Below, piece by piece: positions 26,276 through 36,246 of a stretch of 47,864 nt of DNA. The notes under the pieces are model-generated. The model was not told the origin of the DNA. It searched no databases and was given only the letters and a program-made list of their open reading frames with translations. Numbering within the stretch: the first letter of the stretch is position 1; each line of letters starts with the position of its first letter. The translations under genes and the position numbers were made by a program. The DNA is from Robertkochia sediminum (GTDB lineage Bacteria > Bacteroidota > Bacteroidia > Flavobacteriales > Flavobacteriaceae): NCBI RefSeq assembly GCF_016786255.1, contig NZ_JADMKT010000076.1, positions 1,863-49,726 on the forward strand, given 5' to 3'.

Positions 26276-26697
26276 AAACTTAGATTTAAAGACACAAAGA
26301 TCAAAATCATTAATATTCCCAGACCAAGAAGAATAATTGAAATAAGATTTAAACATGAAATAATTTTATTCCTATTATCAATATTCTCCATTATTATATC
26401 AAAAGACTTTACGTCATCAATATCTTGAATCGTTTTATAACTAAATGAGCCTGATAAATAATGAGAAACCAGATTAACAAAAAGTGTAAAAGCCAACAAG
26501 AACCAACCTAATAAAATAGCCCAAATAGAAATAGCTTCAGATAATGGGACAATATTTCCAACGAAGGAAAGCGTAAGACCTAATCCACCAGAAGCAATGA
26601 AAGTGATATACTTTTCAAAATCATCATCACTTTTACTTTTATTTTGTATCAGTTCTTTGCGATAGTCAACCCAGTCATTAGAATTAGAATCTGTCAT
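26272..26697 (-). CDS. Small membrane protein downstream of hsdR
   Basis: This 141-residue protein has a hydrophilic acidic N-terminus (about 1-28) followed by three hydrophobic segments (about 30-50, 55-82 and 112-138). I recognise no family; the layout is loosely like small membrane effectors of defence loci such as SLATT proteins, without a clear match. It starts 29 bp after the hsdR stop on the same strand and is coupled to the following mini-ORF by ATGA, so it is probably a late gene of the restriction operon. Confidence 0.7.
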   Translation of the reverse strand: MTDSNSNDWVDYRKELIQNKSKSDDDFEKYITFIASGGLGLTLSFVGNIVPLSEAISIWAILLGWFLLAFTLFVNLVSHYLSGSFSYKTIQDIDDVKSFDIIMENIDNRNKIISCLNLISIILLGLGILMILIFVSLNLSL

Positions 26698-26726
26698 ATT
26701 TACAATTATTTGATCAAAATTAATTT

Positions 26727-29700
26727 TTAAACAGTAACCCCATAAACACTTCTACCTCCACCGTGGTAATTAGTATATATATGCTGGTAAACGTTAGCGG
26801 TTTTCACCCCTACTTCTTCATCGCTATAACTATCCTGGGGTAGCCATAAAAGATTGTCATAGATTATCCCTTTAACCTGGGCAGCGATCTGACGGCTCTC
26901 TCGCCAATGATCGATTTTTAACTTTTCAGCCTTAAGGGTATCCAAGGTTTTTGAGGCTACTTTTTTAACCTCCTTAATTTCTTTATCTGAAAGCTCTTTT
27001 CCTTCCACGAGCAGGTCAAAAATGGCTAAGGCTTCCTGATTCCCAAGTTGCTCCCTAACTACACGTTTCTCCTCTGTGGTTAAATCTTCTAAGAAGTCTT
27101 TAAGTTTATCAAAACTGGCCATGGTATCTTCAAGGTCCTTTCCCTTGTTGTAAGCATCAATAATCTCCTTGTACCGATCGTAAAACTCAAGGCGCAAAGG
27201 ATTCTCCTTTAGCATCTGTTCCAGTTTCTTATCTATCACTTGTTGGAGATTATAAACAACCGTATTCTTACGTTTGGTCTTAGCGAAAGCCGCTTTAAGT
27301 TTATCAAAGTCCAGATCCCCTAAATCAACAACAACATCCGGCTCTTCTGTATATCGTTCTTCAATTCCAATAGAGTCATCTACCACCGTTTGCAGCTGCC
27401 TGATAATATCAGTTACGTCTGCGGATTTCACATTCTGATTCATCGCGCTGTAAATTGCCTCTATTGCATTGAAATCTTTAATGTGGGGCTTTAGTGCTTC
27501 AGAAGGATAAAGTGCCTTATACTTCCTAAAAACGTTTCTGGCCATGACCTCAAAGGAAGTCCGGGAGGTTTCATTCAAACAGATACAGTCTGTGGCCTCC
27601 TTGATCTTTGCGATCTTAGTCATAGGTTTAGCATTCTTCAGCTCAGTTAAATTAAATTTCAAAGTTTTCAGATATGCTTTGACCTCTTTAATTGCTGCCT
27701 TTAACTCTACTTCCAGATCTTCCAGGGGTTCTGTTGGTTTTCCTGAGGACTTACTTCCATCACTTTTGGAACCGCCATGAGACTTACTTCCTTCTCCATA
27801 AACAGAGTATGCGTTTTCCAATTGGGTGTGAACGTTTCCATAATCTACGATCAATCCATTCTCCTTCTCGTCATCATAAACCCGGTTCGCCCTGGCGATT
27901 GTTTGCATCAGGGTATGTCCTTTAATCGGTTTATCCAGGTATACTGTGGATACGCAAGGAGCGTCAAATCCGGTAATCCACATGGCACAAACTATGGCTA
28001 ATCTAAAGGGATTATCCTCGTCCTTAAATTCCTTCTCCAGGTTACGTTCCACCATTTTTCTCCGGTGCGGCTCTATATCGAGTTCGAGTTTCCTGAACTT
28101 ATCCACTTCATTCTGCTCACTACTCACAACTACACAAACCTCAGTCTCATTTACCCTATCGAATTTTCTTCTTAGTTCCTGCTCTTCCTGCTGATCTTTG
28201 GCATTTCTTATACGATCTTCTAACTCTGCCATATACACCGGCCAATAATGCATAACTAAATCATACATCTTCACAGCAGTTGGCTTGTCTATAGCAACAA
28301 ACATGGCTTTACCCTGATACCCCCGCTCATTAAAATGCCAGACAAAATCTTTGGCTATATCGTTTAAGCGGTTATCAGCTGTTAATACAGGGTAATCCCT
28401 GCTAAACAAATAGGAGAGTTTACGTTTCTTATCATTATCAATTGTTTCATCTTCAAGAATCTCAATCATTCGATCGTCCAGGGTTGGATTTTTAAGCTTA
28501 AGCTTTTTCCCTCGATTAAGATAACGCAAAGGTAATGTGGCCTCATCCTCTATGGCCCTTTTAAAGTCGTAGATTGAGACATATTCCCCGAAAATGTTCT
28601 TAGTAAGCTCTTCCTCTTCTTTAATAATTGGCGTACCTGTAAATCCCAAATATGAAGCATTAGGCAGTCCATGGTAACGCATATTTCTTGCATAGGCACC
28701 TGCCTGGGTTCGGTGTGCTTCATCGGAGATAACGATGATGTTTTCTCTTTCCGTGATTAGTGGGTATTCAGATTCTAATTTAGGATCGATTGAAAACTTA
28801 TGAATCAGGGTAAATACGTAGCGATGGTTTTCTGAAAGTAACTCTCGAAGGTGCTCTCTCCCGGTTAATCCCTTTTTCTTACCTGCTATTAAGTTCCTGT
28901 CATTTACAACTCCTACTCCTGAAAAAGTATCGTAGATCTGGTTCTCCAGTTCCGTTCGATCAACTGCAATCACAAAGGTGTAAGCACCACCGATTTTTCT
29001 GTGAATCTTTTCACATAGGAATACCATGGAATAACTCTTCCCACTTCCCTGTGTATGCCAGAATACTCCAAGTTTTCCTTTAAGGTCATTAATATTATTT
29101 ACATTCTCAATAACCTTATTCACCCCAATATACTGATGGTTTTTAGCCATGAGTTTCACTACATCACCCCCACTATCATCATACAAAAGAAAGTTCTCGA
29201 ATATATCCATGAATCTATGCGGGGCACAGGTTCCTCTCAACATGGTATCCAGGCTAACCTCCCCCTCTTCGTCTTCCTCGATTCGCTTCCACTCTAAGAA
29301 GAACTTATATGGACTGGTGACAGTACCTACCCTGGCATCTGTCCCATTACTTAATATGATAATTGCATTGTGATGAAATAAATGCGGAATAGCGTCTTTA
29401 TAATCGGTAAGATTATCCCGGTATGCATTGCCCAAATCCTGATGGTGGGCCTTTAATTCAAAGAGGATTAGGGGTATCCCATTTACGAATCCCACAATAT
29501 CCGGTCTTCTTTGATATAATTCACCAACGACTTCCAGTTGTCGAACGGCTATGAAATTATTATTGGCATAATCTTTAAAATCAAACACCTTAAGTTTTTT
29601 CTTTACCAATTCTCCTTTGGCATTGGTAAAACTTACAGGGACTCCATTTTTTAAAAAATCATACTTCTCCTTATTTACCCTTCCCAGGGTTTTATTAACC

Positions 29701-29945
29701 ACTTTCTGAGAGATGAGTTCGATCGCACGTTCATAGGCCGTTTCAGGAAGCCCGGGATTCAAGGCTTGCAAAGCCTCTAACAAATAACGGATCAGTATAA
29801 CCTCGCTTTTGTTTTCTCTTCCTAAAAGTCCGTCCTTTCCAAAGGTTTCATTCCGCCAGGCATAGACCACACTCCATTTTAATTCCTTGAGAACGTCCTC
29901 AGCCGCTTGCTCCACAAGCGCATCTTCAGAATATTCGTAGCTCAT
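26727..29945 (-). CDS. hsdR: Type I restriction enzyme R subunit
   Basis: The 1072-residue motor and nuclease subunit of a Type I restriction-modification complex translocates DNA and cuts unmethylated DNA away from its recognition site. The N-terminal PD-(D/E)xK nuclease shows RRPD (D149) and ELKA (E163, K165). The SF2 helicase core has Walker A TQGSGKS (298-304), DEAHR (408-412) and FTGTP. A C-terminal helical domain for complex binding ends the protein. It starts 2 bp after the mcrC stop, so it is separated from hsdM and hsdS by the McrBC pair but in the same transcript. Apparently complete. Confidence 0.95.
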   Translation of the reverse strand: MSYEYSEDALVEQAAEDVLKELKWSVVYAWRNETFGKDGLLGRENKSEVILIRYLLEALQALNPGLPETAYERAIELISQKVVNKTLGRVNKEKYDFLKNGVPVSFTNAKGELVKKKLKVFDFKDYANNNFIAVRQLEVVGELYQRRPDIVGFVNGIPLILFELKAHHQDLGNAYRDNLTDYKDAIPHLFHHNAIIILSNGTDARVGTVTSPYKFFLEWKRIEEDEEGEVSLDTMLRGTCAPHRFMDIFENFLLYDDSGGDVVKLMAKNHQYIGVNKVIENVNNINDLKGKLGVFWHTQGSGKSYSMVFLCEKIHRKIGGAYTFVIAVDRTELENQIYDTFSGVGVVNDRNLIAGKKKGLTGREHLRELLSENHRYVFTLIHKFSIDPKLESEYPLITERENIIVISDEAHRTQAGAYARNMRYHGLPNASYLGFTGTPIIKEEEELTKNIFGEYVSIYDFKRAIEDEATLPLRYLNRGKKLKLKNPTLDDRMIEILEDETIDNDKKRKLSYLFSRDYPVLTADNRLNDIAKDFVWHFNERGYQGKAMFVAIDKPTAVKMYDLVMHYWPVYMAELEDRIRNAKDQQEEQELRRKFDRVNETEVCVVVSSEQNEVDKFRKLELDIEPHRRKMVERNLEKEFKDEDNPFRLAIVCAMWITGFDAPCVSTVYLDKPIKGHTLMQTIARANRVYDDEKENGLIVDYGNVHTQLENAYSVYGEGSKSHGGSKSDGSKSSGKPTEPLEDLEVELKAAIKEVKAYLKTLKFNLTELKNAKPMTKIAKIKEATDCICLNETSRTSFEVMARNVFRKYKALYPSEALKPHIKDFNAIEAIYSAMNQNVKSADVTDIIRQLQTVVDDSIGIEERYTEEPDVVVDLGDLDFDKLKAAFAKTKRKNTVVYNLQQVIDKKLEQMLKENPLRLEFYDRYKEIIDAYNKGKDLEDTMASFDKLKDFLEDLTTEEKRVVREQLGNQEALAIFDLLVEGKELSDKEIKEVKKVASKTLDTLKAEKLKIDHWRESRQIAAQVKGIIYDNLLWLPQDSYSDEEVGVKTANVYQHIYTNYHGGGRSVYGVTV

Positions 29946-29947
29946 AA

Positions 29948-31360
29948 TTATGTTATTGGCATTAGTTCTTTTTTCTTAACAATGAGATTAATTTCAAGAT
30001 GTAAACTTTCTGTAAACTTTTCACAGATTGATAAAAATTTCTCATTAAAATTCTCCTCTTCTGTTGGCACAGCTAAAAGACATACTATAAACCTTAGAGG
30101 CTTCCCCATCACCATAATTTCCTTTTCAATGAACTCATTTTCAAGTCCATGTTTTGGATAGATTAGCCCGCAGCATTCAATTTTATTTGAATTGCCATAC
30201 TGCCCTATATATGTGTGTAATTGAAAAAGGTCTTCACGCTTAACTCCTTCCTTGTGATTGAATGTTTTATATTTTACATCAAAAACACATAGATTGCCTT
30301 GTGTTTCAATCAAAATGTCTGGTCGTAATTCTCTTGGTCTTCCACCAGTCGGAATCTTTAAGGGATTTGAAAATTTAGATCTGAGGCTGAAACCCGATCG
30401 CAATAATAATTTTTTAATGAAATACTCAAAAAGCATAGACACATCGAACAAAAAAGCACTCGTACTCTCCGACCCTCCAAAAGCCATTGAATGATTAAAC
30501 AGTATCTTTTTTGATAAATCAATAACCTGATTATACTCACTATAAAAAGGATTACTGAAATGTTCTACACCCATAAGTTCACTTCGATTCAACTTCGTGC
30601 CTTGAGAGGCTACCGTAAAGGCTCTTTGAATATCATGTATATCTGCTAAAAAGGTTTTAACCTCACTTACCTTCATGACTTCTCGGATTAGTATAGCAGC
30701 ATTTGATTGGTAACAGTGTTCTCTATAAGTCGTTCTATATTTTCCTGTATCCTCGTTTAAGAAATAGAACACTGGGTCAATTCTCCCTTTTACTTTAGTT
30801 GAAATAGTAGTTTTACTTTGATAGACCTTAGGAATGCCTAACCGAAAGGCCCTTTTCAGTTTTATCTTCCACAGATAAATAAGGAGCCAGTTTATTTCTC
30901 CTTCATAATTGACGCCTCCAGAATCTTTTATTTCTAAAAATCCTTCAGCATCAGAAATAATATATTTTAGAAACGAATCTCCAAATCTCGAACTTATTTT
31001 TAGGCCGTAGTCTCCTTCTTTAATTTCACCAACCAGATTTGTAGTATCTAATTGAAAGTTATCCCATCTACTTCCCCTGACATAAACTAAATGGTCATTT
31101 GTATTATGTTCATATTCCTTAGAATTAATTAGAGTAGCTGTATTTGGTTCTTCAGTTGAAAATTTCCCGTCGAGCCTAATTAAAAAGTCCCAAACCTTTT
31201 CATTATTATTGAAAACTTTACTCCATTCCCTATGCTTTTTTTCTTTTAGGTAGATCGTTTTGTTAGAGTTTCTTCTATTTAAGACTCCCTCGGAAACATA
31301 ATATTTCTGGTTATCTACTAAAGTCCCTCCTTTCAATATTTCATACAGCCATTCACTCAT
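29948..31360 (-). CDS. mcrC: McrC-type nuclease subunit
   Basis: The 470-residue protein resembles the McrC subunit of McrBC-type modification-dependent restriction systems. It has an N-terminal beta-rich region (with LKISSRFGDSFLKYI near 120-134) and a C-terminal PD-(D/E)xK nuclease: RPDIL (346-350) and DVKYK (361-365). In known systems McrC binds the McrB ring and cuts DNA near modified cytosines. It begins 2 bp after the mcrB stop and ends 2 bp before hsdR, inside a Type I operon. Its target could be methylcytosine or another phage base modification; the sequence does not tell. Confidence 0.88.
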   Translation of the reverse strand: MSEWLYEILKGGTLVDNQKYYVSEGVLNRRNSNKTIYLKEKKHREWSKVFNNNEKVWDFLIRLDGKFSTEEPNTATLINSKEYEHNTNDHLVYVRGSRWDNFQLDTTNLVGEIKEGDYGLKISSRFGDSFLKYIISDAEGFLEIKDSGGVNYEGEINWLLIYLWKIKLKRAFRLGIPKVYQSKTTISTKVKGRIDPVFYFLNEDTGKYRTTYREHCYQSNAAILIREVMKVSEVKTFLADIHDIQRAFTVASQGTKLNRSELMGVEHFSNPFYSEYNQVIDLSKKILFNHSMAFGGSESTSAFLFDVSMLFEYFIKKLLLRSGFSLRSKFSNPLKIPTGGRPRELRPDILIETQGNLCVFDVKYKTFNHKEGVKREDLFQLHTYIGQYGNSNKIECCGLIYPKHGLENEFIEKEIMVMGKPLRFIVCLLAVPTEEENFNEKFLSICEKFTESLHLEINLIVKKKELMPIT

Positions 31361-31362
31361 AT

Positions 31363-33027
31363 TTATTTAACAAAAATTCCTTGAAATTCATTTACTAAAT
31401 GCTCCTTACCGGTTCCCCTTAAATATTCATCCAGAAGACTTCCAAGGCTATCATCCCATATTGACCTGGATACTTCTTTTAATGACATATCCAACGGATA
31501 ACTTAGTTCCCATAAGTATGCATGCCCAATACAATAATCCTTCCCTAATATGGGTTCATTTTCAATTACCCTATTTAGTTTTTGAAGTCTATCGGCCAAC
31601 TCGTCCCATTTTTCAAAGTTTTTACTTAAATGGTATTTAAGTAATTGGTGATCAGGAAGAACTTCTTCCCACTTAAATCTCCTTCTCAAAGCAAAATCAA
31701 AACTATCAACACTTCTGTCAATCGTGTTCATCGATGCTATTATGTAAAGATTCTGTGGAATAAAGAACTGATAGTGATCACCTATCTTAAGCATTCCTGT
31801 ATCTTCATTATTCAAACTTGCATATTGCGTTTTAATCCGTCCTTGTACTCCCCGATATTCAAGGCAATACATTAACTCCCCAAATACACTGCTTAATTCA
31901 GCTCGGTTAATTTCATCTATTATCATAAAGTAAGGAGGAATAACATCCTTGATTAAGGGATCCCCTTCTATGGAATTGATGAAATCCCAATGATTTTCCT
32001 TTTTAAAATCCTTTAAATCAGAAACTCTAATATCTCCCCATTGTTTATTTATCCCCGAATTATATAAGTCGACCTCCCATCTACCGGCATTAATACAGAA
32101 GCTTTTAAAAATTCCATTTTGAAGTTGTAATTGAGCTTTGCTATCTTCATCTAACCTAGGGCGTAAACCTTCAATAAAATCTTCATATGAAAATGAAGGG
32201 TGAAATTGAACAAACTCAAGACAGTCTTCAATTCGCAGAGAACTCTTTTTACCAAAACCATTTTTCCAAATCGAAAATTGGAGCTTACTTACTTCCCTTG
32301 CCTTAAATGTTTTTCCAGTTCCCGGAGCCCCGTATTTTACGAGTTGTTTCTTCAAACTAAATGGATTAGACAAATTTTCATAAATCAACCAAATAAAAAT
32401 ATTCATCCAATATTCATCTAACTCCAACTCACCATTCAATTCAGAAGTTTTCAGGGATTGTCGTATTTGATTAACTAAAAACACATTTTTATCATACCAG
32501 TTTTTTGACCCTGAATAAGGTTCTGAAAAATAACTTCGCTTTTCCAGCCAATCAAACACTTGATTAAATTTACCCTCATCTACAGCTGTACTTACATTTA
32601 AAGTACAGGCCGCTGTTGCCCGATTGGTTTGTACCGGGTTATTTTGTTTTAATTTTTGAAACCAAATAGATGAGAAAGCATCATGATTGGTCTTATTAGG
32701 ATTCAGTACTAAATTTTCAAGTGCGTTAGTAAAAGAGGGATCATTTTGGACGAGATTAAAATTATCCTTACTGAATATCGATTGGCCATTACTTGCCACA
32801 CCATTCCCTGTATTGGCAAATAATCTCTTTATAAAATCAGTTTTATCATTAAAGGTGCTGTTAGCATATAAGTCGTCATCATTCAGAGATAAACCTTCAG
32901 TAAGGATCCTACCCCTAATGCCTTCAACGTCCGAAACAATTTTCTTATAATCAGCATACCAAGCTGATCGTTCATGCTGAAATTGATGCATCAAACTTTT
33001 ATAGAGTATTTTAAAGTCATTGATCAT
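31363..33027 (-). CDS. mcrB: McrB-type AAA+ GTPase subunit
   Basis: The 554-residue protein has an N-terminal region (about 1-225) unlike any DNA-binding domain I can name. A McrB-type AAA+ domain follows: Walker A GAPGTGKT (233-240), Walker B MIIDEINRAE (368-377), the McrB signature MNTIDRS (433-439) and arginine-finger-like RRRF (448-451). In McrBC, GTP-driven translocation by McrB brings two complexes together so McrC can cut. The unusual N-terminus probably sets which modified DNA is recognised. It lies 51 bp after hsdS and 2 bp before mcrC on the same strand. Confidence 0.9.
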   Translation of the reverse strand: MINDFKILYKSLMHQFQHERSAWYADYKKIVSDVEGIRGRILTEGLSLNDDDLYANSTFNDKTDFIKRLFANTGNGVASNGQSIFSKDNFNLVQNDPSFTNALENLVLNPNKTNHDAFSSIWFQKLKQNNPVQTNRATAACTLNVSTAVDEGKFNQVFDWLEKRSYFSEPYSGSKNWYDKNVFLVNQIRQSLKTSELNGELELDEYWMNIFIWLIYENLSNPFSLKKQLVKYGAPGTGKTFKAREVSKLQFSIWKNGFGKKSSLRIEDCLEFVQFHPSFSYEDFIEGLRPRLDEDSKAQLQLQNGIFKSFCINAGRWEVDLYNSGINKQWGDIRVSDLKDFKKENHWDFINSIEGDPLIKDVIPPYFMIIDEINRAELSSVFGELMYCLEYRGVQGRIKTQYASLNNEDTGMLKIGDHYQFFIPQNLYIIASMNTIDRSVDSFDFALRRRFKWEEVLPDHQLLKYHLSKNFEKWDELADRLQKLNRVIENEPILGKDYCIGHAYLWELSYPLDMSLKEVSRSIWDDSLGSLLDEYLRGTGKEHLVNEFQGIFVK

Positions 33028-33078
33028 AGAAGTAGTATGGTTTAAAGTTTAGGTTTATTTAAATTAATAAGACTTGTA

Positions 33079-34323
33079 TTAAATTCTATCAACATCAATC
33101 ATCCCAGACATTAATCGAGATAATAAAATGTCACGGGCTTCTTCCAATAGCGAGTTCTGTTTCTGCAAGTTGAGAACCAGTTTTTCACTTATTAAAGATT
33201 GTTCACTAAATTTCTTCAGAAGAGATTCATCAGGCACTATAACCTTAATTGCAAGTATTTGACTTGCACTGATATTTGGTTGCGCCGAACCTCCAGCAAT
33301 GTTTACCACATGTTCATAACCTCCTCCAATAGTAATGAAGCGATTCACAAATGACCTGTTGTCTATATTACCCTTTGTTAAAAACCTACCAACACGTTGA
33401 TTTAAAAAGCAAGGCTTGTCAGTGATTGGCATTATGCCCACTTTACCAACAGTCGCTCCGGTCATAGCTATTAATAAATCACCAGGAAACAATTGAAACT
33501 TCTTTGTTTTATGAGCATAAACATCATCTATAAAGTTTGTACTAGAAATGTCTATGGTATTCTTGTCAATATTTTTGATTTTAACTACAGGGAAACCTCG
33601 ATCTACAAACAGTTTACTCTTATATGCATATCCACTTTGGTACCCTATTAAATCACCAAGTTCTCCCAACATCCACCCCTCCGGCAATTCAGTTTCTTTG
33701 TTAATGCTTACATTCTCGTAACCAGGAAACTTCATTCGCACAAACCACTCCTCATAGGTTTGTTGTGTCTTTTCTTCCAACAACTTTATTCGCTTCAGGT
33801 TGTTTTCAATAAGATCATCGTAGGCAGAGAGGATGGAGGCAATTTTGGATTGAGTCTCCTTTAGGCTAGGAACATTAACCTTTATAGAACAAAAATTTGA
33901 TTTACTCACATGATGCCGTCCTGAGGCCGTTCCCGGGTTAGCATTCAGTACCTTGGGAAGATTTATCTTAAGGAGATAGTATATAAAGTCAGGATCATAA
34001 AGGTTTTCATTAGGAATGACCACATTAACTGACTGATTTGTAAAACACCACCTATGTGCTTGAAAAATTTTTTCACCTACTGTGCCAATAGTTACAACTC
34101 CAGTAGCCTTTGGAGGGATATATGAACGCTTATATTTAGAGTATGCCTTATCAGAATATGTCTCATCCCAATCTAAAACATATCTTCTTCCAACTTCCAT
34201 ATCGGTTGGTTTAATAAATGGGTAACTACCACCATAATTTGCAGGATCTTTTTTTGGTGGTGTATTCCCTGTCACAACTCTACCTAAATCTCCTATGCTC
34301 ACAACTGTCCATTTGTCTGTCAT
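33079..34323 (-). CDS. hsdS: Type I restriction-modification specificity subunit S
   Basis: The 414-residue protein has two target recognition domains (about 1-150 and 215-370). Each is followed by a conserved helical spacer (QSKIASILSAYDDLIENNLKRIK, 158-180, and a second near 380-405). It recognises a split DNA sequence and ties HsdM and HsdR to it. Both target domains begin with similar W-x4-I/L-GDL motifs (WTVVSIGDLG and WMLGELGDLI), as usual. Its ATG overlaps the hsdM stop by 4 bp. No inverted partial hsdS copies or recombinase are nearby, so phase switching is unlikely. Confidence 0.94.
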   Translation of the reverse strand: MTDKWTVVSIGDLGRVVTGNTPPKKDPANYGGSYPFIKPTDMEVGRRYVLDWDETYSDKAYSKYKRSYIPPKATGVVTIGTVGEKIFQAHRWCFTNQSVNVVIPNENLYDPDFIYYLLKINLPKVLNANPGTASGRHHVSKSNFCSIKVNVPSLKETQSKIASILSAYDDLIENNLKRIKLLEEKTQQTYEEWFVRMKFPGYENVSINKETELPEGWMLGELGDLIGYQSGYAYKSKLFVDRGFPVVKIKNIDKNTIDISSTNFIDDVYAHKTKKFQLFPGDLLIAMTGATVGKVGIMPITDKPCFLNQRVGRFLTKGNIDNRSFVNRFITIGGGYEHVVNIAGGSAQPNISASQILAIKVIVPDESLLKKFSEQSLISEKLVLNLQKQNSLLEEARDILLSRLMSGMIDVDRI

Positions 34324-35900
34324 AATTTTATAGATTGAATGTGACTCATTAGACTGTTGGCTTCTTCATTCAGCATAGTAAGCTCTTTCTGAATTTCAGC
34401 AAGACGAGAATGGTAGTCAAAATCCATATCTACCTCTATATTAACTCCAACATACCGTCCAGGAGTTAAACTATAATGTTGTTCTTGTATTTCATCCAAA
34501 TCAACAACCTTACATAATCCTTCTACATCTTTGTAATTACCTTCCGGAAAATACTCCTTGAACCATTTATTATCTCTCGACACTTCAAGATCTTCCCCTC
34601 GGAAAGCATTAATTAATGCGGTTAATCCTTCAAGTTGGTCTTCACTAAAATCATTGATGGTGGTCGATACTTTTCGAAAGGTATTTTTAGCATCAATCAT
34701 CAGTATCCTATCCTTATTCTCCTTCTTCTTCCCCTTATTAAAAAACCAAACGTGGCAAGGTAAGCTCCGGGTGTAGAAAAAATTATTCCCTATCGAAACA
34801 ATGCACTCTACATCTCCCGTTTCGATAAGCTTCTTCCTGATTAGTTTCTCGGCATGGCCGGCATCTGTTGCAGAGCTGGCCATAACGAATCCGGCACGTC
34901 CGTTTTCATTCAGGTAACTATGAAAATATTGTATCCATAAATAATTTCCGTTGCTAATGGTCCCTTTGCCGGTCAGGGGCGCTCCAAATGGCAATCTCCC
35001 ATCCTGCGTAAGGAATTTGTTCTTAGCGTCAATTTTATCCACATTGAAAGGCGGATTAGCCATGACAAAGTCACACTTACCAATCAGGTCATGAGGATCT
35101 GAATAAAAGCTGTTGCTTTCTATAACTTTCCCTTCAATACCATGAATGGCAAGGTTCATTTTGGCTAACTTGGTATTGTTACTTTTCAGCTCGGTACCAT
35201 AAACCGTGATCGACTCATTGACACTCTTACGCTCGTGGTCCTGGATAAAATGCGCGGTTTGCACGAACATACCTCCTGACCCACAAGCAGGGTCGTGGAT
35301 AATACCGTGATTTGGTTGTATAAAGTTCACTATAAGGTTCACTAATGATGGAGGGGTAAAGAACTCTCCACCCTCCTGAGCACCGGCACCCTGCATGGAG
35401 AATTTCATCAGGAAGTATTCGTAGATCCTTCCAAATACATCCCCTTTGGCATTTTTAACAGCATCTTTATTGAAGACTCTTACCAAGTCTCTTAATAACT
35501 TCGGATCAAACTCCTGATAGGATTTTGGAAGAATCCCCGCCAAATCAGGATATTCCCCCTCTACCAATTTCATAGCATTATTTATAGCCTCTGCAATATC
35601 TTCACTCTCAGGAAGGTCTGCCAGATAATCATATTTGGCTTTCTCCGGTAAGAGAATAGCTCCAGCTGCTGTGTAGTCATCTTTGGTCGCTTCACGCTTT
35701 TGTCCCGTCCTGGGGTTTACTGGCAAATCCTCGTGAACTTTTTCTTTGGCATCCTCGTAACGATTTTGTGCAAACCTGAGTAATACCAACCCTAATAAAG
35801 GGTCCTTGTATTCTGCAGCTGTTAATTTGGAGTTCGCCCTTAAATCATCGGCAGCTTCCCATAACTCCTTCTCTAATTTTTTAATGTCTTCTTGCGTCAT
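34320..35900 (-). CDS. hsdM: Type I restriction-modification DNA methyltransferase subunit M
   Basis: The 526-residue N6-adenine methyltransferase has an N-terminal helical domain (1-150), the FFTPPSLVNLI block (180-190), SAM-binding DPACGSGG (203-210) and catalytic NPPF (282-285). With HsdS it protects host DNA, and with HsdR it allows cutting of foreign DNA. It is the first gene of the leftward defence operon. The 320 bp upstream presumably hold its promoter; TTTG followed by TATCTTCC on the minus strand (about 35990-36025) is a weak candidate. Confidence 0.95.
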   Translation of the reverse strand: MTQEDIKKLEKELWEAADDLRANSKLTAAEYKDPLLGLVLLRFAQNRYEDAKEKVHEDLPVNPRTGQKREATKDDYTAAGAILLPEKAKYDYLADLPESEDIAEAINNAMKLVEGEYPDLAGILPKSYQEFDPKLLRDLVRVFNKDAVKNAKGDVFGRIYEYFLMKFSMQGAGAQEGGEFFTPPSLVNLIVNFIQPNHGIIHDPACGSGGMFVQTAHFIQDHERKSVNESITVYGTELKSNNTKLAKMNLAIHGIEGKVIESNSFYSDPHDLIGKCDFVMANPPFNVDKIDAKNKFLTQDGRLPFGAPLTGKGTISNGNYLWIQYFHSYLNENGRAGFVMASSATDAGHAEKLIRKKLIETGDVECIVSIGNNFFYTRSLPCHVWFFNKGKKKENKDRILMIDAKNTFRKVSTTINDFSEDQLEGLTALINAFRGEDLEVSRDNKWFKEYFPEGNYKDVEGLCKVVDLDEIQEQHYSLTPGRYVGVNIEVDMDFDYHSRLAEIQKELTMLNEEANSLMSHIQSIKL

Positions 35901-36246
35901 TGGTGATCTTCATATTTGGAATATTTCATCTGATTTATCGACTTGAAGAAGCTCCTAATAAACCGAGATGATTTGACTTTAAATTGAATAAACGATCGGA
36001 AGATAGCTAATATTTAGAACAAATTCTACGTAAGAGTTTTCTTTTATTAAGCATCGTATTAAACCTCAATTCAACTTGTAAAACCAACTAACCTTTAACC
36101 ATATGAAGTTCTGCTATTTATATCATAAACATTAAAATAGAAGGCATTAATTAACCTTTGAAACTAATACCTAGGAGATGCTTTAACCATATCTAGAATT
36201 ACTTAAACCATTATATTAATTAGTGAAAATATTCTATATTAGATGT
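35901..36246. other. AT-rich promoter region upstream of hsdM
   Basis: No gene is supported here. The region separates the divergent hsdM and small membrane protein genes and should contain both promoters. The 12-bp sequence CTTTAACCATAT occurs twice in the same direction (36093-36104 and 36181-36192), which could be a regulator site, though such AT-rich matches can arise by chance. Confidence 0.4.

Noticed and set aside
26147-26356. A 69-codon version of the first mini-ORF starting at the upstream ATG (26356)
   Set aside because: It would overlap the membrane protein gene by about 80 bp in another frame; the internal ATG with a 4-bp ATGA overlap fits better.
33079-34323. Phase-variable hsdS system
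   Set aside because: There is only one hsdS, no inverted partial copy, and no recombinase next to it.
36093-36192. CTTTAACCATAT direct repeat as an attachment site or transposon footprint
   Set aside because: 12 AT-rich bases in an AT-rich spacer with no linked mobility gene; kept only as a possible regulator site.
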